DNA of 64,000 bases from Chromatiales bacterium (lineage in GTDB: Bacteria > Pseudomonadota > Gammaproteobacteria > Steroidobacterales > Woeseiaceae). The stretch lies in the NCBI GenBank assembly GCA_004282875.1, contig SHLT01000002.1, positions 1-64,000 on the forward strand, read 5' to 3'. Under the pieces are notes generated by a model. The model saw only the letters and a program-made list of their open reading frames with translations, was not told the DNA's origin and did no database searches. The translations under genes and the position numbers were made by a program. Positions 9,807-18,469 of the stretch are shown one piece after another (the first letter of the stretch is position 1; every line of letters begins with the position of its first letter).

Positions 9807-10071
9807 GGGCCTGATAACACTAATTGGATTATCACTGCCGGCGGTCATTTCTTTAGCCGGCAAGGCAGACGGAGCGCCGCGTAGCGGGCTACTCAAGTGA
9901 CGGATAACGCCGCTGGCCGAAAAAATGGCCCCGGCCCTTCGGGTTGTGGCTAAAAAAGCGCCACTCCGCGTTGCTCGTCGCTTATTTGGAACAACCAAAC
10001 TTCACTCCTCGCGCCTCGATTGGCGCTTTTTTAGCCACAACAGTGACAATCCAATTAGTGTTTTCAGGCCC
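9807..10071. mobile_element. MITE-like non-autonomous element with 31-bp terminal inverted repeats and TA flanks
   Basis: The ends 9807-9837 and 10041-10071 are inverted copies of each other. Both begin GGGCCTGA when read inward, and they differ at two of 31 positions. Each end is flanked by TA (9805-9806 and 10072-10073), the target duplication typical of IS630/Tc1-mariner-type transposition. The 265-bp interior has no plausible transposase frame, so this would be non-autonomous. It lies between the zf-CHCC gene and hldD. Removing the element and one TA would fuse the zf-CHCC stop and the hldD start as TAGTG. Family assignment is inference from the TIR/TA structure; I see no second copy in the window. 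Confidence 0.75.
9943..10041. repeat. Internal 21-bp inverted repeat (large hairpin) inside the MITE-like element
   Basis: Positions 9943-9963 and 10021-10041 are perfect reverse complements (21 bp, core GGCTAAAAAAGCGCC). They enclose a 57-nt spacer, so the element carries nested inverted repeats. Transcribed from either strand, this would fold into a long stem. The right arm runs directly into the right terminal repeat. It could serve as a transcription terminator or a recombination structure; the sequence does not say which. Confidence 0.8.
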
Positions 10072-10289
10072 TATTCCGCGCCGTCCAGCATATGATACTG
10101 CGCGCCGCAGTAAGGGCACTTGGCTTCGCCGGTTTCCTTGATGGGAATGTACACCTTGGGATGCGAGTTCCACAGGTACATACCGGGCATCGGGCAGCTC
10201 AGCGGCAGGTCCCCCGGGCGCACGCCGTACTTGTTCTGCGCATTGGCCGGTATCAGGTTCTGGTCTACGGTTCCCGCTCTGGATGCCAC
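10071..10289 (-). CDS. Zinc-finger domain protein (zf-CHCC, NDUFS6-like)
   Basis: A 72-residue protein starting at GTG 10289. The pattern SCPMPGMYLWNSHPKVYIPI followed by KCPYCGAQYHM gives one Cys, one His and a CxxC, the zinc ligands of the zf-CHCC family that includes mitochondrial complex I subunit NDUFS6. Bacterial members are small soluble proteins of unproven function. The stop codon TAG (10073-10071) is made of the TA flank plus the first base of the transposon-like element, so the reading frame survived the insertion. It is upstream of hldD on the same strand. Confidence 0.85.
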   Translation of the reverse strand: MASRAGTVDQNLIPANAQNKYGVRPGDLPLSCPMPGMYLWNSHPKVYIPIKETGEAKCPYCGAQYHMLDGAE

Positions 10290-10333
10290 GTGCTTCCTCG
10301 TCTCATTCTTATCGCTGGACGCGAATTATAAGC

Positions 10334-13171
10334 TCAACCCAGCCAGTCGTCCCATGTTTTGGCGACAAACGCGCGCTCTTCCTCGAACTCGCCAGCCGCC
10401 ACGAGCGGTGGCTGATCGTCGAGCACGAGGTGGTGCTGGCGCAGGCGATAGCCGCGATAGGCATCCTGCAGCCCGCGGCCAACGTCCGCCGCCATGCAGC
10501 CCTCGGCCACGAGCGCATCCAGCTGGCGGATATTGTCCGAAAACTCGATGACCGCAGGCCGCCGTTGCGCCTGGTCGAGCACCCGATACTGAACGAGGAA
10601 TTCAATGTCGCCGATCCCGCCCCGGCCATGTTTGAGGTCGAACCGCTCACGATCACTCCTATCCAGCTCTCTGCGCATGCGCTGCCGCATCTCGACAACG
10701 TCCGCGCGCAGCTGGTCCCGTCTCACGCGCCCAATCAGCGTCTCCCGCCGAATGCGTTCGAATTCCGCCGCCACCACCGTACTACCCGCCACGGCGCGCG
10801 CGCGCAGCAACGCCTGGTGTTCCCAGGTCCACGCGTTTTCATCCTGGTAGCGCTCAAAGGCCTCGGTACTCGTTACGAGCAGGCCTTTGCCACCGTCGGG
10901 TCGAAGCCTAGTGTCGATCTCGTAGAGCTGACCAGACCCGGTCTGGGTGGTCAGGAAGTGGACCAGGCGCCGCACGAGCCGGCTGAAAAACAGCGCGCTG
11001 TCGAGCGGCTTGTCCCCGTCCGTCGTTTGTATTGCGCCCGTTGCATTGTGCAGGAACACGATATCGAGATCGGAGCCGTAAGACAGTTCGAGCCCACCCA
11101 GCTTGCCATACGCAATAATGCCGAAACCCACCTCGTGCTCGACTCCATCAACCCGGTACCGCGGGACGCCATGACGGTCGGCCAGGTCGCTCCAGGCGAC
11201 TCGCAGAACGGCCTGCAGCACGGCTTCGGCCAGCCAGGTCAGGCCATCGCTGACCTTCATGATCGGCAGTTGACCATTGAAATCGGCAACGGCAATGCGA
11301 AACATCGTCGAGCGATGGAACTGGCCGATGACCTTCATGCTGGCCTCACTGTCGTTTTGCGCACTTGCCAGCCGCGCATCGAGATCTGCCGCGAGCTCGC
11401 TCTTCGTCACGGCTTCCGAATACAGTCGTGGATCGAGAAGCTCGTCGAGAAGCGCGGGGTAGCGCGCAATCTGGTCCGAGATGTAGTGGCTGCGAGCGCA
11501 GAGATCGACCAGGCGCGCCAGCGCAGCATGATTCTCGTTAAGCAGCGCAAGGTAGGCGCTACGCCGCAGGATGCGCTCAACGACCGACAACGTGCGCGTC
11601 ATCGCGCGCAGTGGCCGATCGCTTTTCGCAACCTCCGATACCAAAAGTGGAATGAAGCGCTGCAGGCGCTCCCTGGAAGCGGCATCGATTTGCCGTGTTG
11701 CTGATTCATTCGCGAAGCTGGCCAGGGCACTCGCCACGTCCTGCGCATGGCGGATCCCCTGCTCTTCAAAGAGTCCGCGCCAGGCTGCCGCGTCGGCATC
11801 GCCCTTCCACGCCTGCTCAACGTGTTTATGCAGCGGCGTTTCAGCGGCGGAATCACGAAAGGCCACTTCCTCGAACTGCGATGAAATCGCGTCGCGATGC
11901 GCATCAATCGCGGACGCAAGGGAATCCCAGTTGGCGTAACCCATAGCCAGGCACAGTCGTGCACGGTCTGTCTCATCTGTCGGCAATTCATGCGTCTGAC
12001 GATCACGTATGGCCTGGATGAAGTTCTCGAGGCGCCGCATGAATCGGTATCCTTCACGCAGCCGCTGGGCGCCCGCTTCCGATAGCCCCCGGTTGCTGAC
12101 CAGGAGCGGCAAGACTTTCTGAAGTTCCCTCGATTGCAATGCGGGCTCACTGCCACCGCGCACGAGCTGCAGCGATTGCACAACGAACTCCGCCTCGCGA
12201 ATGCCACCGGGCCCGAGCTTCACGTTCCCCTGCAGATCATGGCGCTTCACTTCGGCCGCGATCATCGCGTGCATTTCGCGCAGCGACTCGAACACCCCGA
12301 AATCGATGTACCGCCGATAAACGAACGGCTGGATGAGATTGCGGTGCAAATCCGCGACGACCGCATCGCCGGGCATTGGGCCGACGACACGCGCCTTTAC
12401 GTAGGCATAGCGTTCCCAGTCGCGACCGTGCTGCAACAGGTACGATTCCAGCGCCCCGAAACTCACGACGGGCGGCCCGCTGTCGCCGAACGGCCGCAAC
12501 CTCGTATCGATACGAAAGACGAAGCCGTCAACCGTCGATTCATCGAGCAGTGCAATTACCTGGCGTGTCAGTCGTCCGAAGTATTCCTGTGCACTGATCT
12601 TCCTGGGTCCGTCGGTCTCGCCCGCCTCCGGGTAGAGAAAAATCAGGTCGATATCAGACGAGAAATTCAGCTCGCGACCACCGAGCTTTCCCATCCCCAG
12701 CACGACGAGAGGCACCTGGCTGCCCGCGGCATCGCGAACCACGCCGTAGCGCGGCAGACAGGCTCCCTCGGCATACTGACACGCGGCGTCAAGCAGACGG
12801 TCCGCCAGCAGCGACAACGACGCCAGCGTCTCGTCGAGGCTGGCAAGGCCGAAAACCTCGCGCCAGAGGACTTGCAACAGGAATCGATTACGGAATATGC
12901 GGAGTCTCGACTGGACCTCGGCGATGCCGGCACGGCTGTTACCGATGTCTGTGACAAACGCTTCCAGGTGCTGCGTAGCGGGCGGGTGAGAGAACGCTGC
13001 AACATTGTCCTGGAACCACCGCTTCTCACGCAGCACAACGTGGCCGGCAAACTCGCTGCACGCGACCAGCTGCACCAGTTCTGATGGGACACCCGTCTCA
13101 CCGTAGCGCTCGAGCCAGCGCGTCACCGGTTCATGCAGAATATCGGGCAGGGTCTCGAGACTGGCACTCAT
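10334..13171 (-). CDS. glnE: Bifunctional glutamine synthetase adenylyltransferase/adenylyl-removing enzyme
   Basis: A full-length protein (945 residues; E. coli GlnE is about 946). It has two nucleotidyltransferase domains. The N-terminal adenylyl-removing centre is GMGKLGGRELNFSSDIDLIF and the C-terminal adenylylating centre is AYGKLGGLELSYGSDLDIVF. Other family blocks include EAEFVVQSLQLVRGG, EIDTRLRPDGGKG and the C-terminal HGRGGIGDIEFLVQY. It adjusts glutamine synthetase activity by adding or removing AMP on a tyrosine, under PII control. It starts at ATG 13171, 45 nt after the GGDEF/EAL gene, and is probably constitutive housekeeping. Confidence 0.97.
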   Translation of the reverse strand: MSASLETLPDILHEPVTRWLERYGETGVPSELVQLVACSEFAGHVVLREKRWFQDNVAAFSHPPATQHLEAFVTDIGNSRAGIAEVQSRLRIFRNRFLLQVLWREVFGLASLDETLASLSLLADRLLDAACQYAEGACLPRYGVVRDAAGSQVPLVVLGMGKLGGRELNFSSDIDLIFLYPEAGETDGPRKISAQEYFGRLTRQVIALLDESTVDGFVFRIDTRLRPFGDSGPPVVSFGALESYLLQHGRDWERYAYVKARVVGPMPGDAVVADLHRNLIQPFVYRRYIDFGVFESLREMHAMIAAEVKRHDLQGNVKLGPGGIREAEFVVQSLQLVRGGSEPALQSRELQKVLPLLVSNRGLSEAGAQRLREGYRFMRRLENFIQAIRDRQTHELPTDETDRARLCLAMGYANWDSLASAIDAHRDAISSQFEEVAFRDSAAETPLHKHVEQAWKGDADAAAWRGLFEEQGIRHAQDVASALASFANESATRQIDAASRERLQRFIPLLVSEVAKSDRPLRAMTRTLSVVERILRRSAYLALLNENHAALARLVDLCARSHYISDQIARYPALLDELLDPRLYSEAVTKSELAADLDARLASAQNDSEASMKVIGQFHRSTMFRIAVADFNGQLPIMKVSDGLTWLAEAVLQAVLRVAWSDLADRHGVPRYRVDGVEHEVGFGIIAYGKLGGLELSYGSDLDIVFLHNATGAIQTTDGDKPLDSALFFSRLVRRLVHFLTTQTGSGQLYEIDTRLRPDGGKGLLVTSTEAFERYQDENAWTWEHQALLRARAVAGSTVVAAEFERIRRETLIGRVRRDQLRADVVEMRQRMRRELDRSDRERFDLKHGRGGIGDIEFLVQYRVLDQAQRRPAVIEFSDNIRQLDALVAEGCMAADVGRGLQDAYRGYRLRQHHLVLDDQPPLVAAGEFEEERAFVAKTWDDWLG

Positions 13172-13216
13172 GGCGTGCAGTCTATCGAAAAACGAGGTTG
13201 CGGCGCGCTTCGTCGC

Positions 13217-15433
13217 TTAGCCGACTGAATCTTTTTCCTGGTCGGAGAAATCGGCAAGCACGGACTCTATAGCGACCGGCCGGCCGATCGCGTGACCCTG
13301 GGCGAAGTCGACACCCAGTGCGGTGACCCGCTCGCGCGCCTCGTCTGTCTCGACAAATTCGGCTACCGTCTGCAGGCCCATCACCTTGGCAACCTGGGTA
13401 ATCGCGACAACCATGGATTCCGATATTCGATTGTCCACGATATCGCGGATAAATCCGCCGTCGATCTTCAGCGTATCGACACTAAAGTCCTTCAGGTAGG
13501 CGAAGGAGCTCAGACCCGTTCCAAAGTCATCGAGCGATATCCTGCAACCCAGTTCGCGCAAGCGGTTGATGAATTCCTGTGCCTTTTTCAGGTTCGACAC
13601 GGCGGCAGACTCGGTGATTTCGAAGGTCACACACGATGCGGCAACTCCGCTATGCTCCAGTTCCTCTTCGATGAAGCTCAGAAACTCATCGTCGCCCAGC
13701 GACTGTCCCGACAGGTTGATCGAGAAGCTGGCGTCTTGTCCACCGGCGCAAGCCTGAAGCTCCAGGAGCCTGGCGATTGCCGACGACACAACCCACCGAT
13801 CGATCTGCGGCATCATGCGGTAACGCTCCGCCGCAGAGAACAGCGCCTTGGTCGGCACTCGCTCACCGTTGGCATCAGACATGCGCAGAAGCACTTCAAA
13901 GCAGTACGGAGCGTCTCCGTCTTTGACGCTGGCGATAGGCTGCGCCAGTAGCTCGAAGCCATCGCCATCCAGCGCCTGCTGAATTTCTGCGACGAGCTGC
14001 ATATCGTCGTAACGTCTGAGCATGCTCTGGTCGCCCGCGTCGTAAACTTCGATCCGGTCCCTGCCATGATCCTTGGCGGATTCGCATGCCATGCGGGCCG
14101 TCGTCAGCGCATTCGCAATGTCACCACTCGCGCGACTGAATTCCGCAATGCCAATACTCATGGTCACCTGGAGAGACATGTCGCCTTCAAGGTAGCGCAG
14201 CGACTCGCCTTTACTGCGCACGTTTTGCGCAAACTCGAGCGCGGTCTCGGTATCGGCATGGGTCAGGATCATGCAGAAATCATCGCCGGTCAGTCGCGAC
14301 AAGACGCCGGACATCGGTAGATCTTCCTCGAGCAGCCTGGCAAAGCGCAGAATGACCGCATCACCGGCTTCCTGTCCGAAGCGATCGTTGATGAGCTGGA
14401 GATTGTCGAGGTCAAAATAGATGAGCTGGTGGGCATCGTCGGCGGCCGTTAGTGCTTTCCAGGACTCTCGCAACTGGTCCTCGAAGCCGTTCCGATTCAT
14501 GAAGCCGGTCATTGCGTCAAAGGTCCGCTCAATTACGTATTCGACCTTGCGCACGATGTGCGTCATGAAACGCACGTCACGGGTGGAAAATTCATTGTTG
14601 TCGACCCGGCCGAGCTGCGCGAGGATACCCTCGACGTTGCCCTGCGAATCAAGCAAGGGACTCAACAGGGCCTGGTAGCCATGTTCGGCCGGTTCCTCGG
14701 ACCCTTCGACGGCCGGGATCTGGAAGATGACAGGGCCACGTTGGCCTTCGAGTTTCGGCAGCAGTTGTTCGACGAGGTAGCGGTCGAGAACCTTGCGTTT
14801 CACGCCCTTCCAGTTTGCGTGCGTCGCACTGATCCGGATGCGCTTGGATGGAATCAACAGAACGCTGTAGTTAATTCCCAGGAAGCGCCCGCTCTGCCCG
14901 ACGAGTTGGCCAAGGCTCGAGTGCCGGGTCTTGGCCCCATGAATCTTCTCGTCTACCTCGTAGACGAGTTCGAGTTCTTTCTCAACGATGCGCGCACGGT
15001 CTCTTGCGGCAGCCAGTTGACGGTCCACGCTGAGACTCTCGCCGATGACTTCGAGTGCCGGCTCCAGGATGCTCTTGAGCAGGCTGGGATTGAACCAGGA
15101 TGACTTGCCGGCATTCCTTGAAAACAGCGCCACGAGCATCCCGAGTCGCTGCTCGTCGTCACCGTATGCCGGTAAGGCCAGGGCGGTGCGGCCGGACGGC
15201 AGGGTGCGCCGGACAATCTCATCTCGTGCGACGATCTTCTCGACAAGATCCTCGGGAAGGTCGCCGACGAAATTATCAATCTCGCGATCATCGACACCGT
15301 CAGTGCTCCAGACACACTCACCGTCATTGTCGTAGAAGCAGAAACACTGCGCGCGTGGGACGAGCGAATGCAGCAGGCCTTCGGCCTTGCTCATCTTCTT
15401 CTTCGGTGTCAGGTCCTGAATATCCGCGCTCAT
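13217..15433 (-). CDS. GAF-like/GGDEF/EAL protein, probable c-di-GMP phosphodiesterase with degenerate GGDEF
   Basis: A 738-residue soluble protein. An N-terminal sensory region (about 1-150) and a GAF-like region (about 160-290) are followed by a GGDEF domain (about 310-460) and an EAL domain (about 480-730). The GGDEF signature is degenerate (LTGDDF), so cyclase activity is unlikely. The EAL domain keeps the expected ligands: FEVLLR (EVL for EAL), SINLSG, FEITES, SLDDFGTG, LKIDGGFI and VAEFVET. I infer a phosphodiesterase that may be tuned by the GGDEF remnant. No membrane segment is seen. A c-di-GMP riboswitch elsewhere in the window would respond to the same messenger. Confidence 0.88.
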   Translation of the reverse strand: MSADIQDLTPKKKMSKAEGLLHSLVPRAQCFCFYDNDGECVWSTDGVDDREIDNFVGDLPEDLVEKIVARDEIVRRTLPSGRTALALPAYGDDEQRLGMLVALFSRNAGKSSWFNPSLLKSILEPALEVIGESLSVDRQLAAARDRARIVEKELELVYEVDEKIHGAKTRHSSLGQLVGQSGRFLGINYSVLLIPSKRIRISATHANWKGVKRKVLDRYLVEQLLPKLEGQRGPVIFQIPAVEGSEEPAEHGYQALLSPLLDSQGNVEGILAQLGRVDNNEFSTRDVRFMTHIVRKVEYVIERTFDAMTGFMNRNGFEDQLRESWKALTAADDAHQLIYFDLDNLQLINDRFGQEAGDAVILRFARLLEEDLPMSGVLSRLTGDDFCMILTHADTETALEFAQNVRSKGESLRYLEGDMSLQVTMSIGIAEFSRASGDIANALTTARMACESAKDHGRDRIEVYDAGDQSMLRRYDDMQLVAEIQQALDGDGFELLAQPIASVKDGDAPYCFEVLLRMSDANGERVPTKALFSAAERYRMMPQIDRWVVSSAIARLLELQACAGGQDASFSINLSGQSLGDDEFLSFIEEELEHSGVAASCVTFEITESAAVSNLKKAQEFINRLRELGCRISLDDFGTGLSSFAYLKDFSVDTLKIDGGFIRDIVDNRISESMVVAITQVAKVMGLQTVAEFVETDEARERVTALGVDFAQGHAIGRPVAIESVLADFSDQEKDSVG

Positions 15434-15555
15434 GCTCGCTCCGTGCCAACGGCACAGTATCAGGCCCCACGATGCCAGCCACGGACCTGCGCTGCTGTGA
15501 CCCAGGTCTCAAGCGCAGGCGATTTCCTTTGTGGTTTCAGCTAATTACGGAGTAT

Positions 15556-16509
15556 TCAGAGGCCTCCGAGCCAAACGTCGTCAGACCCCTCGTTCACGCC
15601 CTCAAACAGCGGCGTGCTCAGGTAGCGCTCGCCTGTATCGGGCAGCATGGCCAGAATGACGGAACCCTGTGGAGCCTCGTCGGCAACATCCAGCGCTGTC
15701 GCCAATGTTGCGCCCGACGAAATACCCGTGAAGATGCCCTCTTTCGCGGCCAGTTCGCGCGATACCTCGATGGAACGGTCGTCGGACACCGAGCGCAGTT
15801 CGTCATAGACGTCGCGACTCAGCACATCGGGAATGAAGTCCGGGGTCCAGCCCTGGATCTTGTGCGGCGCCCATTCGGCACCTGCAAGCAGCGCTGCTGC
15901 CGCCGGTTCGGTCGCAACTATCTTTAAATCGGGTCGCGCCGCCTTGAGCACCTCGCCGGCGCCGGTCATCGTACCGCCCGTACCGTAGCCCGTGACCCAG
16001 TAGTCGAGACGTTTGCCCGCAAAGTCGGAGAGTATTTCCGGTCCGGTTGTGTGGCGGTGAAACTCGGGATTCGCGGGATTCTCAAACTGCCGGGCAAGAA
16101 ACCAACCGTGCTCCGCGGCGAGTTCTTCGGCCTTCTTCACCATGCCGGTGCCGCGCTCGGCGGCCGGCGTCAGAATCACTTTGGCACCCAGGCCGCGCAT
16201 GACCTTGCGGCGCTCGACGGAAAACGAATCGGCCATCACGGCGACAAAAGGGTGCCCCGTGGCGGCGCACACCATGGCCAGCGCAATGCCGGTGTTGCCG
16301 GATGTCGCTTCGATCACCGTCTGACCGGGTTCGAGTACGCCTTTTTGTGTCGCGTCATTGATAATCGCGAACGCGAGACGATCCTTTACGGATGCCATCG
16401 GGTTGAAAGACTCGACCTTGACGTAAAGATCGACATGCTCCGGGCCCATGCGATTCAGGCGCACAACCGGCGTGTTGCCGATGGTTTCCAGGATATTGTT
16501 ATAGATCAT
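15556..16509 (-). CDS. cysK: Cysteine synthase (O-acetylserine sulfhydrylase)
   Basis: A 317-residue PLP enzyme of fold type II. The Schiff-base lysine is in NPMASVKDRLA (about K42), the substrate loop is EATSGNTGIALA and the phosphate loop is GYGTGGTMTGAGE. A C-terminal GISSGATLATAL block is also typical. It makes cysteine from O-acetylserine and sulfide. AAGGA precedes the ATG at 16509 by about 7 nt. The gene is divergent from cysB, its expected activator, across a 284-bp intergenic region, so control by CysB is likely. CysK versus CysM cannot be settled by eye; the overall pattern looks more like CysK. Confidence 0.9.
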   Translation of the reverse strand: MIYNNILETIGNTPVVRLNRMGPEHVDLYVKVESFNPMASVKDRLAFAIINDATQKGVLEPGQTVIEATSGNTGIALAMVCAATGHPFVAVMADSFSVERRKVMRGLGAKVILTPAAERGTGMVKKAEELAAEHGWFLARQFENPANPEFHRHTTGPEILSDFAGKRLDYWVTGYGTGGTMTGAGEVLKAARPDLKIVATEPAAAALLAGAEWAPHKIQGWTPDFIPDVLSRDVYDELRSVSDDRSIEVSRELAAKEGIFTGISSGATLATALDVADEAPQGSVILAMLPDTGERYLSTPLFEGVNEGSDDVWLGGL

Positions 16510-16793
16510 TCTTGTTCCTTGGTTTTTCTAGATCATGACACTTGTTTAGCACAAAATTCCCCACCCTGCGTGAGATAGGCGCGCCGCGTCAGGCCGGTAA
16601 ATCCCGGAAAATGGTGCATCGCGGCGGCCTGCCCTGGCCTATCGCTGCACTGTAGCCAGCTATATCGTCGACCAAAAAGACGCTTAATTTCTGCCTTTAT
16701 GCCGCGTCGTTATATGATCGGCGATAGCTGGCGCACACGGTGCTCGGCAGCAAATTGAAACTGAACGGGACGATCGCGGTCAAAAAACCCAAC
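16510..16793. promoter_or_regulatory. Divergent cysK/cysB intergenic control region
   Basis: The region is 284 bp without a gene. It is AT-richer near both ends and must hold both promoters. CysB-regulated promoters usually have extended, weakly conserved binding sites. I see no sharp palindrome I can assign, only short related AGCTATA/GATAGCT pieces near 16660 and 16728. The assignment rests on gene arrangement alone. Confidence 0.45.
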
Positions 16794-17804
16794 ATGAAGC
16801 TTCAACAACTCAAGTACCTCCTGGCCATCGTGGACAACGGCCTCAATATCACGGCTGCCGCGGAGCGCTTGTACACCTCGCAACCGGGGGTCAGCAAACA
16901 ACTCAAATTGCTGGAAGAAGAATTGGGAATGCAGTTGTTTTCGCGCAAGGGCAAGAGCCTGGGCGGAATCACGCCCGCGGGCAAAGGCGTGATCGAACGC
17001 GCACGCGTGATCATGCAGGAGGTCGAGAATATTCGCAGCCTGGCTTCCAACTATTATGAGGAAGAGAATGGCGAGCTCTCGATCGCCACCACACATACCC
17101 AGGCCCGGTACGTCCTGCCGGAAATCATTGCCGAATTTCGCAAACGTTTCCCAAACATCAGTCTGAACCTGCACCAGGGTACGTCGGAACAGATAGCCGA
17201 CATGGTTTCTGCAAACGAAATTGATTTCGCCATTGCGACAGGCTCCAACGAATTGTTCTCGGATCTGTTACTGGTACCAGGGTATCGCTGGGATCGCTCG
17301 ATTATCGTGCCCAAGGGACACGAGCTGACCCGGCTGAAGAGAAAGATCACGCTACACGATCTCGTGGAATTCCCGCTCGTAACTTACGTATTTAGTTTCG
17401 GCGGGCAGTCATCTCTGAAGCAGGCGTTCGCCGGTGAGGGACTCGAACCGAATGTCGGCTTCACGGCGCGCGACGCCGACGTCATCAAGACCTATGTGCG
17501 CATGGGCCTCGGCGTCGGGATCGTTGCCAGCATGGCGGCGGATTGCTCCGACCGCAAGGACCTGCAGGTGATCGATGCGGAAGGGCTGTTCCCGAGAAGC
17601 ACAACCTGGATCGGCTTTCGTAAAGACGCCGTTTTGCGCCGCTACATGTTCGATTTCATCCAGTTGTTCGCAACGCACGTGACAGAGCCCCAGATGAATG
17701 AGCTGCGGCGCGCGAATACACAGGAAAATATCGACCAGCTCTTCAAGGACACGGCACTGCCGCTGCGCAAAGGATGTGGCGACGACGTCACCGTAGCCGC
17801 CTGA
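16794..17804 (+). CDS. cysB: LysR-family cysteine regulon activator CysB
   Basis: ATG 16794 is chosen because MKLQQLKYLLAIVDNGLN aligns with the canonical CysB start; an in-frame GTG at 16740 would add 18 residues. The 336-residue protein has a winged HTH (TAAAERLYTSQPGVSKQLK, about 19-37) followed by a substrate-binding effector domain with ATTHTQARYVLPEII and FAIATGSNELFSDL, both CysB hallmarks. CysB senses N-acetylserine/O-acetylserine and activates sulfur assimilation. It faces cysK head-to-head, consistent with that role. The upstream SD is weak. Confidence 0.93.
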   Translation: MKLQQLKYLLAIVDNGLNITAAAERLYTSQPGVSKQLKLLEEELGMQLFSRKGKSLGGITPAGKGVIERARVIMQEVENIRSLASNYYEEENGELSIATTHTQARYVLPEIIAEFRKRFPNISLNLHQGTSEQIADMVSANEIDFAIATGSNELFSDLLLVPGYRWDRSIIVPKGHELTRLKRKITLHDLVEFPLVTYVFSFGGQSSLKQAFAGEGLEPNVGFTARDADVIKTYVRMGLGVGIVASMAADCSDRKDLQVIDAEGLFPRSTTWIGFRKDAVLRRYMFDFIQLFATHVTEPQMNELRRANTQENIDQLFKDTALPLRKGCGDDVTVAA

Positions 17805-17823
17805 CCGGGCCGCATGGATCGGG

Positions 17824-18411
17824 TCAGTAGATCCGGATGCCCCCGTGGCGTTTGCGACTACGGTAGTCCGACCACCACAATCCCCCAAGCAGGCCGACGA
17901 TAAGACAGACCAGCGTCGCGGCCGCTACCCAACTCAGGGGCAAGCTCCCCTTGTATTGCTCTTTCATCCCCTGGATAGACGCAAGCTCCGCCTGCAGCCC
18001 CGTGACCTCGGACTGGGACGCCTCGAGTTGAGTCGTCAGGCTTGCCGTTTCTGTCCGCAGGCCGTCTATGGTTGCGGCCGGTTCGGCAAACGCCGCCCTG
18101 GCCTCTTCGAGTTCGGTCGCCAGCGCGTCACGTTCGGCCATGGTCTCGGCAACGATCAGCTTTGCAGGTTTATCTTCAACAAGGTATGCGTTCTTGACCC
18201 AGCCCTCGGCGCCGTCCGGCAGGCGCACATTCGCGTAGTTCCGGTCGCGACTCAGTATTTCCATCGCCTGCCCGCTTTCGAGGTAGCGAAACGCTCGGTC
18301 GCTCGTGTCTTCCGCCGTGTGCAGTCCTAACCTCAGGTTGTCGGTTACGTACGCCGTCTGGGCGACAGCCGTCAGCGGCAGCAATAACAGAACCCCAATC
18401 AAAAGACGCAT
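17824..18411 (-). CDS. SH3-domain protein of the TIGR04211/YgiM type
   Basis: 195 residues: a signal peptide (MRLLIGVLLLLPLTAVAQ), a bacterial SH3 domain (about 20-85, YVTDNLRLGLHTAEDTS through EGWVKNAYL), a coiled coil (about 95-150) and a C-terminal membrane anchor (SLPLSWVAAATLVCLIVGLLGG) with a basic tail. This architecture defines the YgiM-like family, an inner-membrane protein facing the periplasm whose function is not established. It ends 20 nt after the convergent cysB stop and is separated from dacB by about 58 nt. Confidence 0.85.
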   Translation of the reverse strand: MRLLIGVLLLLPLTAVAQTAYVTDNLRLGLHTAEDTSDRAFRYLESGQAMEILSRDRNYANVRLPDGAEGWVKNAYLVEDKPAKLIVAETMAERDALATELEEARAAFAEPAATIDGLRTETASLTTQLEASQSEVTGLQAELASIQGMKEQYKGSLPLSWVAAATLVCLIVGLLGGLWWSDYRSRKRHGGIRIY

Positions 18412-18469
18412 AGTTATTCTCCAGTATTCGCCGCGAGTGTACTACATGCCGAACGACGCGCTTTGTGAC

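Noticed and set aside
9838..10040. Possible gene inside the MITE-like element
   Set aside because: The short frames there cross both internal repeat arms and encode low-complexity sequence; no SD or family match.
10283..13084. Plus-strand frames of 473 and 316 codons
   Set aside because: Both are antisense to glnE, whose domains are complete; no recognisable domain or start context.
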